From: Micromonospora orduensis
Lineage (GTDB): Bacteria > Actinomycetota > Actinomycetes > Mycobacteriales > Micromonosporaceae
Direction of reading: 5' to 3'
Assembly: GCF_006228125.1 (NCBI RefSeq)
Contig: NZ_VDFY01000114.1
Coordinates: forward strand, 1 to 56,955
DNA length: 56,955 nucleotides
Shown here: piece after piece, positions 9,396 through 17,842 of the stretch
Numbering within the stretch: position 1 is the stretch's first letter
Layout of the letters: every line of letters starts with the position of its first letter
The notes under the pieces: model-generated
Told to the model about the DNA's origin: nothing
Database searches by the model: none
The model's input: only the letters and a program-made list of their open reading frames with translations
Translations under genes and position numbers: made by a program

Positions 9396-10052
9396 ATGAG
9401 TGTCGAGACGGCTCCCCGCCGCCGCCGATTGGAGCCGGACGCCCGGCGCGGGCAGATCCTGGCCTGTGCGGTCCGGTTGTTCGGCGAGCGGCCGTACGCG
9501 GACGTGTCGACCACCGACGTGGCCCGGGAGGCGGGCGTCGCCCGGGGCCTGGTCAACCACTACTTCGGCACCAAGAAGGACCTCTATCTGGAGGTCGTAC
9601 GGGTCATGGTGACCATTCCCGAGGTCGCCGTGGAGCGGCTGCCCAAGGGGGATCTGCGGACCAGGGTCGATGCCAGTGTCTCGTGGTTTCTCGACGTGGT
9701 GTCGCGGCACAGCACCTCCTGGCTGGCCGCCGTCACGGCGCGGGGGATGGGCGGCGACGCCGACGTGGAACGGGTGCTCGCCGAGGCCGAGGAGGTCGCC
9801 GCCGACCGGATGCTCGTCGCCGTCGGACTGGCCGAGGAGGCGGAGGACCACGAGGAGTTGCGGGGGATGGTCCGGGCGTACTGCGGGCTGGCGACGTCCA
9901 CCGCCCGGGAGTGGCTCCAGCGTGGCGCGTTGACCCGCGCGCAGGTGCATCTGCTGCTCACCACCACGCTGCTGACCATTGTGGAGCAGGTCGTCCCGCA
10001 GGTCATCGCCGGTGACGGTGCAGCGCGGTCGGCGCGCCCGGGCGGCCCATGA
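9396..10052 (+). CDS. TetR/AcrR-family transcriptional regulator
   Basis: A 218-aa one-component regulator. The N-terminal helix-turn-helix is clear (RRGQILACAVRLFGER, then STTDVAREAGVARGLVNHYF and GTKKDLYLEVVR, residues about 19-70). The C-terminal helical domain would hold the ligand pocket. It overlaps the monooxygenase start by 4 bases (ATGA) and faces the beta-oxidation operon, so it most likely represses both arms until a ketone, lactone or acyl-CoA intermediate appears. Two overlapping palindromes lie upstream. Confidence 0.9.
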   Translation: MSVETAPRRRRLEPDARRGQILACAVRLFGERPYADVSTTDVAREAGVARGLVNHYFGTKKDLYLEVVRVMVTIPEVAVERLPKGDLRTRVDASVSWFLDVVSRHSTSWLAAVTARGMGGDADVERVLAEAEEVAADRMLVAVGLAEEAEDHEELRGMVRAYCGLATSTAREWLQRGALTRAQVHLLLTTTLLTIVEQVVPQVIAGDGAARSARPGGP

Positions 10053-11542
10053 CCGACACCGCACCAACCACTACCGCAGTGAACGGTGGCACCCAGCGTC
10101 GGGTCCGGGTCGCGGTCATCGGTTCCGGGTTCGGCGGGGTGGCGGTGGCCGCCGCGCTGACCCGTACCGGCGACGCGGATGTGGTGCTGCTGGAGCGGGC
10201 CGACCGGATCGGCGGCGTCTGGCGGGACAACACCTACCCGGGCTGCGCCTGCGACATCCCGGCGCCGCTCTACTCGTACTCCTTCGCCCTGAACCCGGAC
10301 TGGTCGCGGCGCTTCCCGCCGCACTCGGAGATCCTGGACTACCTGCACCGCTGCGTGGCCGAGCTGGGGCTGACCGATCGTGTGCGGCTGCGGACCGAGG
10401 TCACTGACGCCTCGTGGGACGAGGCGGCCGCCTGTTGGCGGCTGCGTACCGCCGATGGCGCGGAACTGACGGCGGACGTGCTGGTGCCGGCGGTCGGTCA
10501 GCTCTCCCGGCCGGTGGTGCCGGTGCTGCCGGGCGCGGAACGGTTCGCCGGCCCGGCCCTGCACACCGCCCGGTGGGACCCGACGGTACGGCTGGACGGC
10601 GCCCGGGTCGCGGTCATCGGCACCGGTGCCAGCGCCGTGCAGTTGGTGCCGGCCATCGCCGACCGGGCGGCCCGGGTGACCGTCTTCCAGCGCACCCCGC
10701 CGTGGACGCTGCCCAAGCCGGATCGCCGGCACGGTCGGCTGGGCCGGGCGCTCTACCGGCGGGTGCCGGCGCTGATGCGGCTGCCCCGGGCCACGTTCTG
10801 GTCGGCCACCGTGGTCACCGGGCTGGCGGTGACCGGCAACCGGGCCGCCGCCGCGGTGCTGCGAGGGCTCTCGCGGGCGCAGCGGTGGTGGCAGGTACGC
10901 GACCCGGAGCTGCGCGCCAGGATCACGCCGGTGGAGCCGATGGGCTGCAAGCGGGTGCTGTTCACCAACGACTGGCTGCCCACCCTGGCCCGACCCGACG
11001 TCGACCTGGTCACCGAGAGGATCGTCGAGCTGACCGAGGACGGCGTGCGGACGGCCGACGATCGGGTCCACCCCTGCGACGTGCTGGTCTACGGCACCGG
11101 CTTCGCGGCCACCGAATTCCTGGTGCCGATCCGGGTCACCGGTCGTGCCGGCCGCCGGCTCGACGAGGAGTGGCGCGACGGCGCGTACGCGTACCTCGGG
11201 ATGGCCGTGCCCGGCTTCCCGAACCTCTTTTTGATGTACGGCCCGAACACCAACACCGGCAACACGTCGGTGATCTACTTCCTGGAGGCGCAGGCCCGGT
11301 ACATCGCCCAGGCGGTCCGGTTGCTCGCCGCCGGCGGTCCACCCCTGGAGGTACGCCCCGAGGTGGCCGCCGACCACGACGCGGAGGTGCAGCGCCGGCT
11401 GGCCGGGAGTGTGTGGACGGCGTGCCGGAGTTGGTACCGCACGGCCAGCGGACGGATCGTCACCAACTGGCCGGGGATGGCCGCCGAGTACCGCCGCCGC
11501 ACCGCCCGGCTGGATCCGGCCGACTACGGGCGTACCCGTTGA
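10049..11542 (+). CDS. Flavin-containing monooxygenase, Baeyer-Villiger type
   Basis: A 497-aa two-dinucleotide-domain flavoprotein. The FAD site is VAVIGSGFGGVAVAAAL (about residue 21-37), the NADPH site VAVIGTGASAVQLVPAI (about 186-202), and between them sits FAGPALHTARWDP, which fits the FxGxxxHxxxW signature of Baeyer-Villiger monooxygenases with D in place of the usual P/D variation. GGVWRDNTYPGCACDIP is the typical segment after the FAD site. Such enzymes insert oxygen beside a ketone carbonyl to form an ester or lactone. Neighbours (esterase-like hydrolase and beta-oxidation enzymes across the promoter) support a ketone-degradation role; the natural substrate is unknown. Confidence 0.88.
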   Translation: MTDTAPTTTAVNGGTQRRVRVAVIGSGFGGVAVAAALTRTGDADVVLLERADRIGGVWRDNTYPGCACDIPAPLYSYSFALNPDWSRRFPPHSEILDYLHRCVAELGLTDRVRLRTEVTDASWDEAAACWRLRTADGAELTADVLVPAVGQLSRPVVPVLPGAERFAGPALHTARWDPTVRLDGARVAVIGTGASAVQLVPAIADRAARVTVFQRTPPWTLPKPDRRHGRLGRALYRRVPALMRLPRATFWSATVVTGLAVTGNRAAAAVLRGLSRAQRWWQVRDPELRARITPVEPMGCKRVLFTNDWLPTLARPDVDLVTERIVELTEDGVRTADDRVHPCDVLVYGTGFAATEFLVPIRVTGRAGRRLDEEWRDGAYAYLGMAVPGFPNLFLMYGPNTNTGNTSVIYFLEAQARYIAQAVRLLAAGGPPLEVRPEVAADHDAEVQRRLAGSVWTACRSWYRTASGRIVTNWPGMAAEYRRRTARLDPADYGRTR

Positions 11543-11549
11543 CGGCTGC

Positions 11550-12338
11550 TCAGGCGGCTCGCCGGTCGGTACGCGCCGCCGGGGCGGCGTACCGGTCGGC
11601 CGCCTGCGCCGGATACGACTCGGGGCGTACGACCCGCAGGGGCCGGTCGACCTCGTCCGCGCCGAACCGCCAGCGCGACGGCGTCGGCTGCCGCTGCGGC
11701 GAGGGCCCGCCGGGGCGCAGGCCGGGCCGGGACAGCAGCACGGTGATCAGGTAGCCGACCACCAGGAATCCGTGGCTGACCAGCCGTTCCCCGCCCACCG
11801 ATCCGGTGGCCAGGTCGTTGACCGAGAGCAGCAGCAACGTGCCGACGAAGGCGCTGAGCATCGGCAGCAGACCGGCGGGCGGGCTGCGGCGTACCGCCAC
11901 GAAGAGGAACCCGGCACCGACCGCCACGTTCCAGGCGGCAGACTCGTGCCACAGATGCTGGCCGGTGGGGTGCAGGTGGTCGGCGGTCGTGCCTCGGCCC
12001 ACCTGGGCCAGGCCGAGCACCAGTTGCACCGCGCCGAGCAGTCCGAGTGCCGCGCGCAGCCCGGCGACCAGCGGGCCACGGCGGGGCAGGCGGGGTCGCC
12101 ACCACGACCTGCGGGGCGGCGGTGCCGCCGCGGCGGCGGCCAGGATCGCCGCGGTCCGGTCGGGCACATCGGTGACCAGTCGGGTACGAATCCGGCGGGT
12201 CACCGAGGCCGCCGCGCTGAACCAGGCCCGGCATTCGGCACACCCGTCGAGGTGCCCCTGTGCCGCCGTCCGTTCGGCGGCGGTCTCCTCCCCGTCCAAC
12301 TGCGCGGATAGGACCTCCCGCCACTGCTCACACCCCAT
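11550..12338 (-). CDS. Zinc-finger (zf-HC2) anti-sigma-like membrane protein
   Basis: A 262-aa protein. Its N-terminus has the anti-sigma zinc motif (HLDGCAECRAWF, H-x3-C-x2-C, about residue 29-40) preceded by a Cys at position 3. After a basic linker come about four to five hydrophobic segments (for example LRAALGLLGAVQLVLGLAQV, SAFVGTLLLLSVNDLA and LVVGYLITVLLS). Proteins of this kind hold an ECF sigma factor at the membrane, but no ECF gene is adjacent, so the partner is unknown. It is convergent with the monooxygenase (7-bp gap). No good Shine-Dalgarno site precedes the ATG. Confidence 0.75.
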   Translation of the reverse strand: MGCEQWREVLSAQLDGEETAAERTAAQGHLDGCAECRAWFSAAASVTRRIRTRLVTDVPDRTAAILAAAAAAPPPRRSWWRPRLPRRGPLVAGLRAALGLLGAVQLVLGLAQVGRGTTADHLHPTGQHLWHESAAWNVAVGAGFLFVAVRRSPPAGLLPMLSAFVGTLLLLSVNDLATGSVGGERLVSHGFLVVGYLITVLLSRPGLRPGGPSPQRQPTPSRWRFGADEVDRPLRVVRPESYPAQAADRYAAPAARTDRRAA

Positions 12339-12410
12339 GTACCGGTAGTCGCTCCGGCGGCCGCTCCGGTTCCCGGCGACCGGGACGCGTTGTGGAATAC
12401 TCGCCGGACC

Positions 12411-13451
12411 ATGACGCGCTACGGCCTGCTGATCCTGCCCGCCACCAACCGGGTGTACGCCCGCTCCGCCATCGACCTGACCCGGGCCGAGCTGGAGATC
12501 TTCGGCCGGTCGGCGCTCGACGGCCGGATCGGTGAGCTGGACACCGAGGTCGTCGGTGGGGCCTCCTACGTCACCTTCACCGGTGACGGGTTGACCGAGC
12601 GTGACCTGGCCGTCCTGGGTAATCTCTCCGCCGGGTACGCGTTGTTCGAGATCGTCGGCGAGCTGCTGCGCCCGATCGAGTGGAGCCGGCTGGACCGGTA
12701 CGACGACGATCTGCTCACCATCCAGAAGTACCCGGGCAAGACCAACGAGCAGTTCACCAAGCTGTTGCTCAACGTCACGCTGCTCGCCTCGGACTGGGCC
12801 GGCGAGCTGACCAGCCGGCGGTTCCGGGTGCTCGACCCGCTGTGCGGTCGCGGCACCACCCTCAACCAGGCGCTGATGTACGGCTTCGACGCGGCCGGGA
12901 TCGAACGCGACCAGAAGGACGTCGAGGCGTACCGGGCGTTCATCACCACCTGGCTCAAGCAGAAGCGGATCAAGCACCGGGTGCTGGAGTCGGGGCCGGT
13001 GCGTCGTGAGCGCAAGGTGGTCGGCCGGCGGGTGCGGATCGAGCTGGCGCCGACCCGCGAGGAGCACAAGGCCGGCCGGACGCAGCTGCTGGACGTGGTC
13101 AACGCCGACACGACCCGCTCGGCGGAGTTCTTCCGCCCGGAGACCGTCGACCTGGTCGTCGCGGACGCCCCGTACGGCGTGCAGCACGGCAGCCGTACCG
13201 CCGATCATGGTCTGACCCGCGATCCGCTGGCGTTGCTCGCGGACGCCGCTCCGGTCTGGGCGCGGCTGCTGCGCCCCGGCGGAGCGCTCGGCATCTCCTG
13301 GAACACCCATGTCGCCAGCCGCGACGACGCGGCGGCGGCCCTGGCCGACGCCGGCCTGACCGTGGTCGACGCGGAGCCCTACCGCGCGCTGCGCCACCGG
13401 GTCGACCAGTCGATCATGCGCGACGTGCTGGTGGCCCGCCGCCCGGCCTGA
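12411..13451 (+). CDS. TRM11-like SAM-dependent methyltransferase
   Basis: A 346-aa protein. An N-terminal domain of about 130 residues resembles the substrate-binding part of TRM11-type enzymes. The methyltransferase core shows the SAM-binding motif VLDPLCGRGTTLNQALMYG (about residue 140-160), an acidic residue in AAGIERDQKD, and the catalytic motif VVADAPYGVQHG (about 245-256), a variant of the D/N-PPY signature of N-methylating enzymes with Ala replacing the first Pro. TRM11 methylates guanosine in tRNA; the bacterial relatives' substrates are mostly untested. An in-frame ATG at 12390 is a weaker start. It stands alone, followed by the second 75-nt repeat. Confidence 0.8.
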   Translation: MTRYGLLILPATNRVYARSAIDLTRAELEIFGRSALDGRIGELDTEVVGGASYVTFTGDGLTERDLAVLGNLSAGYALFEIVGELLRPIEWSRLDRYDDDLLTIQKYPGKTNEQFTKLLLNVTLLASDWAGELTSRRFRVLDPLCGRGTTLNQALMYGFDAAGIERDQKDVEAYRAFITTWLKQKRIKHRVLESGPVRRERKVVGRRVRIELAPTREEHKAGRTQLLDVVNADTTRSAEFFRPETVDLVVADAPYGVQHGSRTADHGLTRDPLALLADAAPVWARLLRPGGALGISWNTHVASRDDAAAALADAGLTVVDAEPYRALRHRVDQSIMRDVLVARRPA

Positions 13452-13518
13452 CCCGGCCTCGCACCCCCCGCCGCGCCATGCGCCACCCCGTCCGGGTCGC
13501 GCATGGTCTCTCCCGTGC

Positions 13519-13593
13519 GCCCTTTGCTCTGCACCCGCGGAGGCGACACTCACGGTCTGTAGCTGGTGCCTCCGCAGGTGCAGAGCAAAGGGC
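13519..13593. repeat. 75-nt dispersed palindromic element, copy 2
   Basis: Arms 13519-13544 and 13568-13593 pair over 26 bp with one mismatch around a 23-nt loop, a far stronger hairpin than copy 1 (9166-9240). Ends (CCCTTTGCTCTGCACC) and the interior ACGGTCTG are shared with copy 1, and the total length of 75 nt is the same. It lies after the methyltransferase stop and about 210 bp before the kdp operon. No target-site duplication is obvious at either copy. Confidence 0.88.
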
Positions 13594-13643
13594 GGACAAC
13601 TGGTCTTGACCTCCCGGACCGCCGAGCGGTCTGTGCCGCATTT

Positions 13644-13657
13644 CACCTGTTCAGGTG
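13644..13657. promoter_or_regulatory. CACCTG-TT-CAGGTG palindrome upstream of kdp
   Basis: A perfect 6-bp inverted repeat with a TT centre, about 145 bp ahead of the first kdp ORF. It may be a KdpE or other regulator site; KdpE usually prefers AT-rich repeats, so the assignment is weak. No convincing sigma-70 -10 box is seen nearby. Confidence 0.35.
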
Positions 13658-13698
13658 CGGGTGTGAAAACCACGTCAAGAAAAGGTTCGCCTCCGTCA

Positions 13699-13773
13699 CG
13701 GTCGCGTTATGACCCCTGCCGTCCGGCGGGTGGTGGGGCTTTGATTGCCCGGCGCGACCGGAAGGCGGTCGCG
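13699..13773 (+). promoter_or_regulatory. Competing hairpins in the kdp leader
   Basis: The octamer CGGTCGCG occurs at 13699-13706 and again at 13766-13773, and its exact complement CGCGACCG lies at 13753-13760. The middle copy can pair with either flank, 8 bp each: a long-range stem closing 13707-13752, or a tight hairpin with a 5-nt GAAGG loop. The tight hairpin ends 17 bases before the GAGGAG ribosome site of the first kdp ORF. This is the layout of a conformational switch, but no known riboswitch consensus is recognisable. Confidence 0.45.
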
Positions 13774-13801
13774 ACGAACCTTTCCGGTATGAGGAGTCAG
13801 C

Positions 13802-13885
13802 GTGTCTGACGTGGTGTTCGTGGTCCTGACGGTGGCGCTGTTCGCGGTGCTCGCCCTGGTGGTCCGGGCGGTGGAGAAGCTGTGA
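13802..13885 (+). CDS. 27-aa kdp-leading small membrane protein
   Basis: A very short ORF starting with GTG after a GAGGAG site (spacing 5) and encoding a single hydrophobic helix, [18 protein letters not shown], with a charged RAVEKL tail. Its stop overlaps the kdpF start by 4 bases (GTGA), so it is coupled to the operon. It resembles KdpF in size and topology but is a different sequence. KdpF stabilises the KdpFABC complex; whether this peptide also joins the complex, or only couples translation, is unknown. Confidence 0.7.
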   Translation: MSDVVFVVLTVALFAVLALVVRAVEKL

Positions 13886-13971
13886 ACGCGGTAAACGCCG
13901 TCGGTCTGGTGCTCGCGATCGTCCTGGGCGCGTTCCTGGTGTTCGCCCTGCTGTTCCCGGAGCGCTTCTGA
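13882..13971 (+). CDS. kdpF: KdpF, small subunit of the potassium-transporting ATPase
   Basis: A 29-aa peptide beginning [17 protein letters not shown] and ending ALLFPERF, one membrane helix with the PER ending typical of actinobacterial KdpF. KdpF sits between KdpA and KdpB and stabilises the complex in the membrane. It starts at a GTG overlapping the preceding 27-aa ORF and its TGA stop shares its last base with the kdpA ATG, so all three are tightly coupled. Confidence 0.88.
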   Translation: MNAVNAVGLVLAIVLGAFLVFALLFPERF

Positions 13972-15626
13972 TGACCATGACAACAGCGGGCGTCATCTTC
14001 GTGCTGACGCTGGTGGCGGCGCTCGTCGCCGTCTACAAGCCGTTCGGTGACTACATGTTCCGGGCGGTCTCCGGCACGAAGCAGTCGCGGGTCGAGCGGG
14101 GCATCTTCCGACTGGTCGGGGTCAACCCGGCCGCCGAGCAGACCTGGGGCGTGTACGCCCGCAGCGTGCTGGCGTTCTCCGCGGTCTCGATCCTGTTCCT
14201 GTACCTGTTCCAGCGGGTGCAGAACCACCTGTGGTTGTCGCTGGGGCTCGACCCGGTGATGACCCACGGCGCCTGGAACACCGCCGTCTCGTTCGTGACC
14301 AACACGAACTGGCAGTGGTACTCGGGTGAGTCGACGATGGGCCACCTGGTGCAGATGGCCGGCCTGGCCGTGCAGAACTTCACCTCGGCGGCGGTCGGCA
14401 TCGCGGTGGCGGTCGCGCTGGTGCGCGGTTTCGCCCGCAGCCGCACCGGGCAGCTCGGCAACTTCTGGGTCGACCTGACCCGGATCGTGCTGCGGGTCCT
14501 GCTGCCGATCGCGGTGCTCGGCGCCATCGTGCTGATGATCGGCGGCGTGGTGCAGAACCTCTCCGCCGGCACCGACGTGACCACGCTGACCGGCGGCACC
14601 CAGACCATCACCGGTGGTCCGGTCGCCAGCCAAGAAGTGATCAAGGAGCTGGGCACCAACGGTGGCGGCTTCTACAACGTCAACAGCGCGCACCCGTTCG
14701 AGAACCCCACCACCTGGACGAACTGGCTGGAGATCTTCCTGATCCTGCTGATCCCGTTCAGCCTGCCCCGGGTGTTCGGCCGGATGGTCGGGCAGAACCG
14801 GCAGGGCTACGCCATCGCCGCGGTGATGGGCATCCTCGCGTTCGCCAGCATCGCCATCACAAACGTCTTCGAGCTGGCCGGCCACGGCACGGTCCCGCAG
14901 GCGGTCGGCGCGGCCATGGAGGGCAAGGAGGTGCGGTTCGACGTCTCGAACTCGGCCACCTTCGCCGCCGCCACCACGCTCACCTCGACCGGTGCGGTGA
15001 ACTCGTTCCACGACTCGTTCACCTCGCTCGGCGGCATGATGACCATGGTCAACATGATGCTCGGCGAGGTCGCGCCGGGCGGCACCGGTTCCGGCCTCTA
15101 CGGCCTGCTCATCCTCGCGGTGATCACGGTGTTCATCGCCGGGCTCATGGTCGGTCGCACCCCGGAGTACCTGGGCAAGAAGATCAGCTCGCGGGAGATC
15201 AAGTTCGCCTCGTTCTACTTCCTGATCACGCCGATCCTGGTGCTCGTCGGAACGGCGGCCGCGTTCGCCACCGGCAACAACTCGACAGCGCTCAACGTCG
15301 GCCCGCACGGCCTCTCCGAGGTGCTGTACGCGTTCACGTCGGCCAGCAACAACAACGGCTCGGCGTTCGCCGGCATCACGGTCAGCACGCCGTGGTGGAA
15401 CACCGCGCTCGGGTTGTGCATGCTGCTCGGCCGGTTCCTGCCGATCATCTTCGTGCTCGCGCTGGCCGGTTCGCTGGCCCGCCAGGCACCCACCCCCGCG
15501 TCCGAGGGCACCCTGCCGACCCACCGACCGCTGTTCATCGGCATGGTCGTCGGCGTCACGGTGGTCCTCGTCGCGCTGACCTTCCTGCCCGCGCTCGCGC
15601 TCGGCCCGCTGGCAGAGGGGCTCTGA
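13971..15626 (+). CDS. kdpA: KdpA, potassium-binding channel subunit
   Basis: A 551-aa polytopic membrane protein of the SKT channel superfamily, about the usual KdpA length, with ten or so hydrophobic helices. Potassium-filter segments are visible: [16 protein letters not shown] (about 105-120), [20 protein letters not shown] (about 225-245), and the [20 protein letters not shown] and [12 protein letters not shown] regions. It selects and admits K+ into the complex, powered by KdpB. Start ATG shares one base with the kdpF stop. Confidence 0.97.
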   Translation: MTMTTAGVIFVLTLVAALVAVYKPFGDYMFRAVSGTKQSRVERGIFRLVGVNPAAEQTWGVYARSVLAFSAVSILFLYLFQRVQNHLWLSLGLDPVMTHGAWNTAVSFVTNTNWQWYSGESTMGHLVQMAGLAVQNFTSAAVGIAVAVALVRGFARSRTGQLGNFWVDLTRIVLRVLLPIAVLGAIVLMIGGVVQNLSAGTDVTTLTGGTQTITGGPVASQEVIKELGTNGGGFYNVNSAHPFENPTTWTNWLEIFLILLIPFSLPRVFGRMVGQNRQGYAIAAVMGILAFASIAITNVFELAGHGTVPQAVGAAMEGKEVRFDVSNSATFAAATTLTSTGAVNSFHDSFTSLGGMMTMVNMMLGEVAPGGTGSGLYGLLILAVITVFIAGLMVGRTPEYLGKKISSREIKFASFYFLITPILVLVGTAAAFATGNNSTALNVGPHGLSEVLYAFTSASNNNGSAFAGITVSTPWWNTALGLCMLLGRFLPIIFVLALAGSLARQAPTPASEGTLPTHRPLFIGMVVGVTVVLVALTFLPALALGPLAEGL

Positions 15627-15646
15627 CCATCATGAGGAACGAGGAC

Positions 15647-17842
15647 ATGTCCGTCACGTCCGCCCCGACAGAGCAGCTTCCCGGCACCCCGGCAACGCAG
15701 GGCAACCGGGCCGGCGGGGGCCTGCTCGACCCCCAGCAGCTCATCCGGTCCCTGCCGGACGCCGTCCGCAAGCTCAACCCGACCACCCTGTGGCGCAACC
15801 CGGTGATGCTGATCGTGGAGGTCGGTGCGGCCTTCACCACCGTCCTGGCGGTGACCGACCCGTCGGTGTTCGCCTGGGCGATCACCATCTGGCTCTGGCT
15901 GACAGTGGTCTTCGCCAACCTGGCCGAGGCGGTCGCCGAGGGTCGGGGCAAGGCCCAGGCCGCCGCGCTGCGGCAGGCCAAGCAGGACACCATCGCCACC
16001 CGGCTGATCGACTGGAAGCCGGGCGCCCGCGCGAACACCTACCGCGACGAGGCGGTGCCCGCGCCGCAACTGCGCCAGGGCGACATCGTGCTCGTCGAGG
16101 CGGGCGGCATCATCCCCGGCGACGGCGACATCGTCGAGGGCATCGCCAGCGTCGACGAGTCGGCCATCACCGGCGAGTCGGCCCCGGTCATCCGGGAGTC
16201 CGGTGGCGACCGCAGCGCGGTCACCGGTGGCACCAAGGTGCTCTCCGACCGGATCATCGTGAAGATCACCCAGAAGCCGGGGGAGAGCTTCATCGACCGG
16301 ATGATCGCCCTGGTCGAGGGGGCCAACCGGCAGAAGACGCCGAACGAGATCGCGCTGAACATCCTGCTCGCCGCGCTCACGATCATCTTCCTGCTGGCAG
16401 TGGTCACCCTCCAGCCGCTGGCGATCTTCTCCAAGGCGTACCAGGCGGCCGCGCCGAACAGCGGGGCGATCACCGACTCCGGTGTCACAGGCGTGGTGCT
16501 GATCTCGCTGCTGGTCTGCCTGATCCCCACCACCATCGGCGCGCTGCTCTCCGCCATCGGCATCGCCGGCATGGACCGCCTCGTCCAGCGCAACGTGCTG
16601 GCCATGAGTGGTCGGGCCGTCGAGGCGGCCGGCGACGTCAACACCCTGCTGCTGGACAAGACCGGCACCATCACGCTGGGCAACCGGCAGGCCGCCGAGT
16701 TCGTCCCGGTCGAGGGGATCGACGCCGCGACGCTGGCCGACGCCGCGCAGCTGTCCAGCCTGGCCGACGAGACCCCGGAGGGGCGCTCGGTGGTCGTGCT
16801 GGCGAAGAACGAGTACGGACTGCGCGAGCGCGAGCCCGGCGTGATGCCGCACGCCACCTTCGTACCGTTCACCGCGCAGACCCGGATGAGCGGCGTCGAC
16901 CTCACCCCGGACGCCAGCGTGGACGGCGGCGCGGTGGGCACGGCCCGCCGGGTCCGCAAGGGCGCCGCCGCCGCAGTGATGAAGTGGGTACGGGAGAACG
17001 GCGGCCACCCGACCGAGCAGGTCGGCGAGATCGTGGACGCGGTCAGTGGCACCGGCGGCACGCCGCTGGTCGTCGCCGAGCACGTCGACGGTGAGCCGGC
17101 CCGCGCGCTGGGCGTCATCCACCTCAAGGACGTGGTCAAGTCCGGCATGCGGGAGCGGTTCGACGAGATGCGCCGGATGGGCATCCGGACCGTGATGATC
17201 ACGGGCGACAACCCGCGTACCGCGAAGGCGATCGCCGACGAGGCCGGGGTGGACGACTTCCTGGCCGAGGCGACGCCGGAGGACAAGCTCGCGCTGATCA
17301 AGCGGGAGCAGGAGGGTGGCCGGCTGGTCGCGATGACCGGTGACGGCACCAACGACGCGCCGGCGCTCGCCCAGGCCGACGTCGGGGTGGCGATGAACAC
17401 CGGTACGTCGGCCGCCAAGGAGGCCGGCAACATGGTCGACCTCGACTCCGACCCGACCAAACTGATCGAGATCGTGGAGATCGGCAAGCAGTTGCTGATC
17501 ACCCGTGGCGCGCTGACCACGTTCAGCATCGCCAACGACATCGCGAAGTACTTCGCGATCATCCCGGCCATGTTCGCCGGCCTCTACCCGAGCCTGGACG
17601 CGCTGAACATCATGCGGCTGTCCAGCCCGGAGTCGGCGATCCTGTCCGCGGTCATCTTCAACGCCCTGGTGATCATCGCGCTGATCCCGCTCGCCCTGCG
17701 GGGTGTGCGGTACCGGCCGGCCGCCGCGTCGAAGCTGCTCAGCCGCAACCTGCTGGTGTACGGGCTGGGCGGCATCATCGTGCCGTTCATCGGGATCAAG
17801 CTCATCGACCTGCTCATCCAGTTCATCCCGGGGATTTCGTGA
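15647..17842 (+). CDS. kdpB: KdpB, P-type ATPase subunit
   Basis: A 731-aa P-type ATPase that drives K+ uptake. Key motifs are present: [10 protein letters not shown] in the actuator domain (about 176), the phosphorylated Asp in [12 protein letters not shown] (about 337), [20 protein letters not shown] (about 520) and [19 protein letters not shown] (about 565). Three membrane regions surround them. I prefer ATG 15647, which follows GAGGA by 8 nt, over the in-frame ATG at 15632. The N-terminal 45 residues ahead of the first helix are slightly longer than in enterobacterial KdpB. Confidence 0.97.
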   Translation: MSVTSAPTEQLPGTPATQGNRAGGGLLDPQQLIRSLPDAVRKLNPTTLWRNPVMLIVEVGAAFTTVLAVTDPSVFAWAITIWLWLTVVFANLAEAVAEGRGKAQAAALRQAKQDTIATRLIDWKPGARANTYRDEAVPAPQLRQGDIVLVEAGGIIPGDGDIVEGIASVDESAITGESAPVIRESGGDRSAVTGGTKVLSDRIIVKITQKPGESFIDRMIALVEGANRQKTPNEIALNILLAALTIIFLLAVVTLQPLAIFSKAYQAAAPNSGAITDSGVTGVVLISLLVCLIPTTIGALLSAIGIAGMDRLVQRNVLAMSGRAVEAAGDVNTLLLDKTGTITLGNRQAAEFVPVEGIDAATLADAAQLSSLADETPEGRSVVVLAKNEYGLREREPGVMPHATFVPFTAQTRMSGVDLTPDASVDGGAVGTARRVRKGAAAAVMKWVRENGGHPTEQVGEIVDAVSGTGGTPLVVAEHVDGEPARALGVIHLKDVVKSGMRERFDEMRRMGIRTVMITGDNPRTAKAIADEAGVDDFLAEATPEDKLALIKREQEGGRLVAMTGDGTNDAPALAQADVGVAMNTGTSAAKEAGNMVDLDSDPTKLIEIVEIGKQLLITRGALTTFSIANDIAKYFAIIPAMFAGLYPSLDALNIMRLSSPESAILSAVIFNALVIIALIPLALRGVRYRPAAASKLLSRNLLVYGLGGIIVPFIGIKLIDLLIQFIPGIS

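Noticed and set aside
11550..12338. Anti-sigma protein as partner of the SigB-type sigma factor at 40661-41467
   Set aside because: zf-HC2 proteins pair with ECF sigma factors, not SigB types, and the two genes lie 28 kb apart.
13594..13801. c-di-AMP (ydaO/yuaA) or other known riboswitch in the kdp leader
   Set aside because: I looked for the conserved ydaO sequence elements and could not find them; only the competing hairpins are reported.
13797..15524. Long open frame of 575 codons antisense to kdpF and kdpA
   Set aside because: It is a high-GC shadow of kdpA: low complexity, rich in R, H, D, G, Q and without any domain, while kdpA on the other strand is unmistakable.
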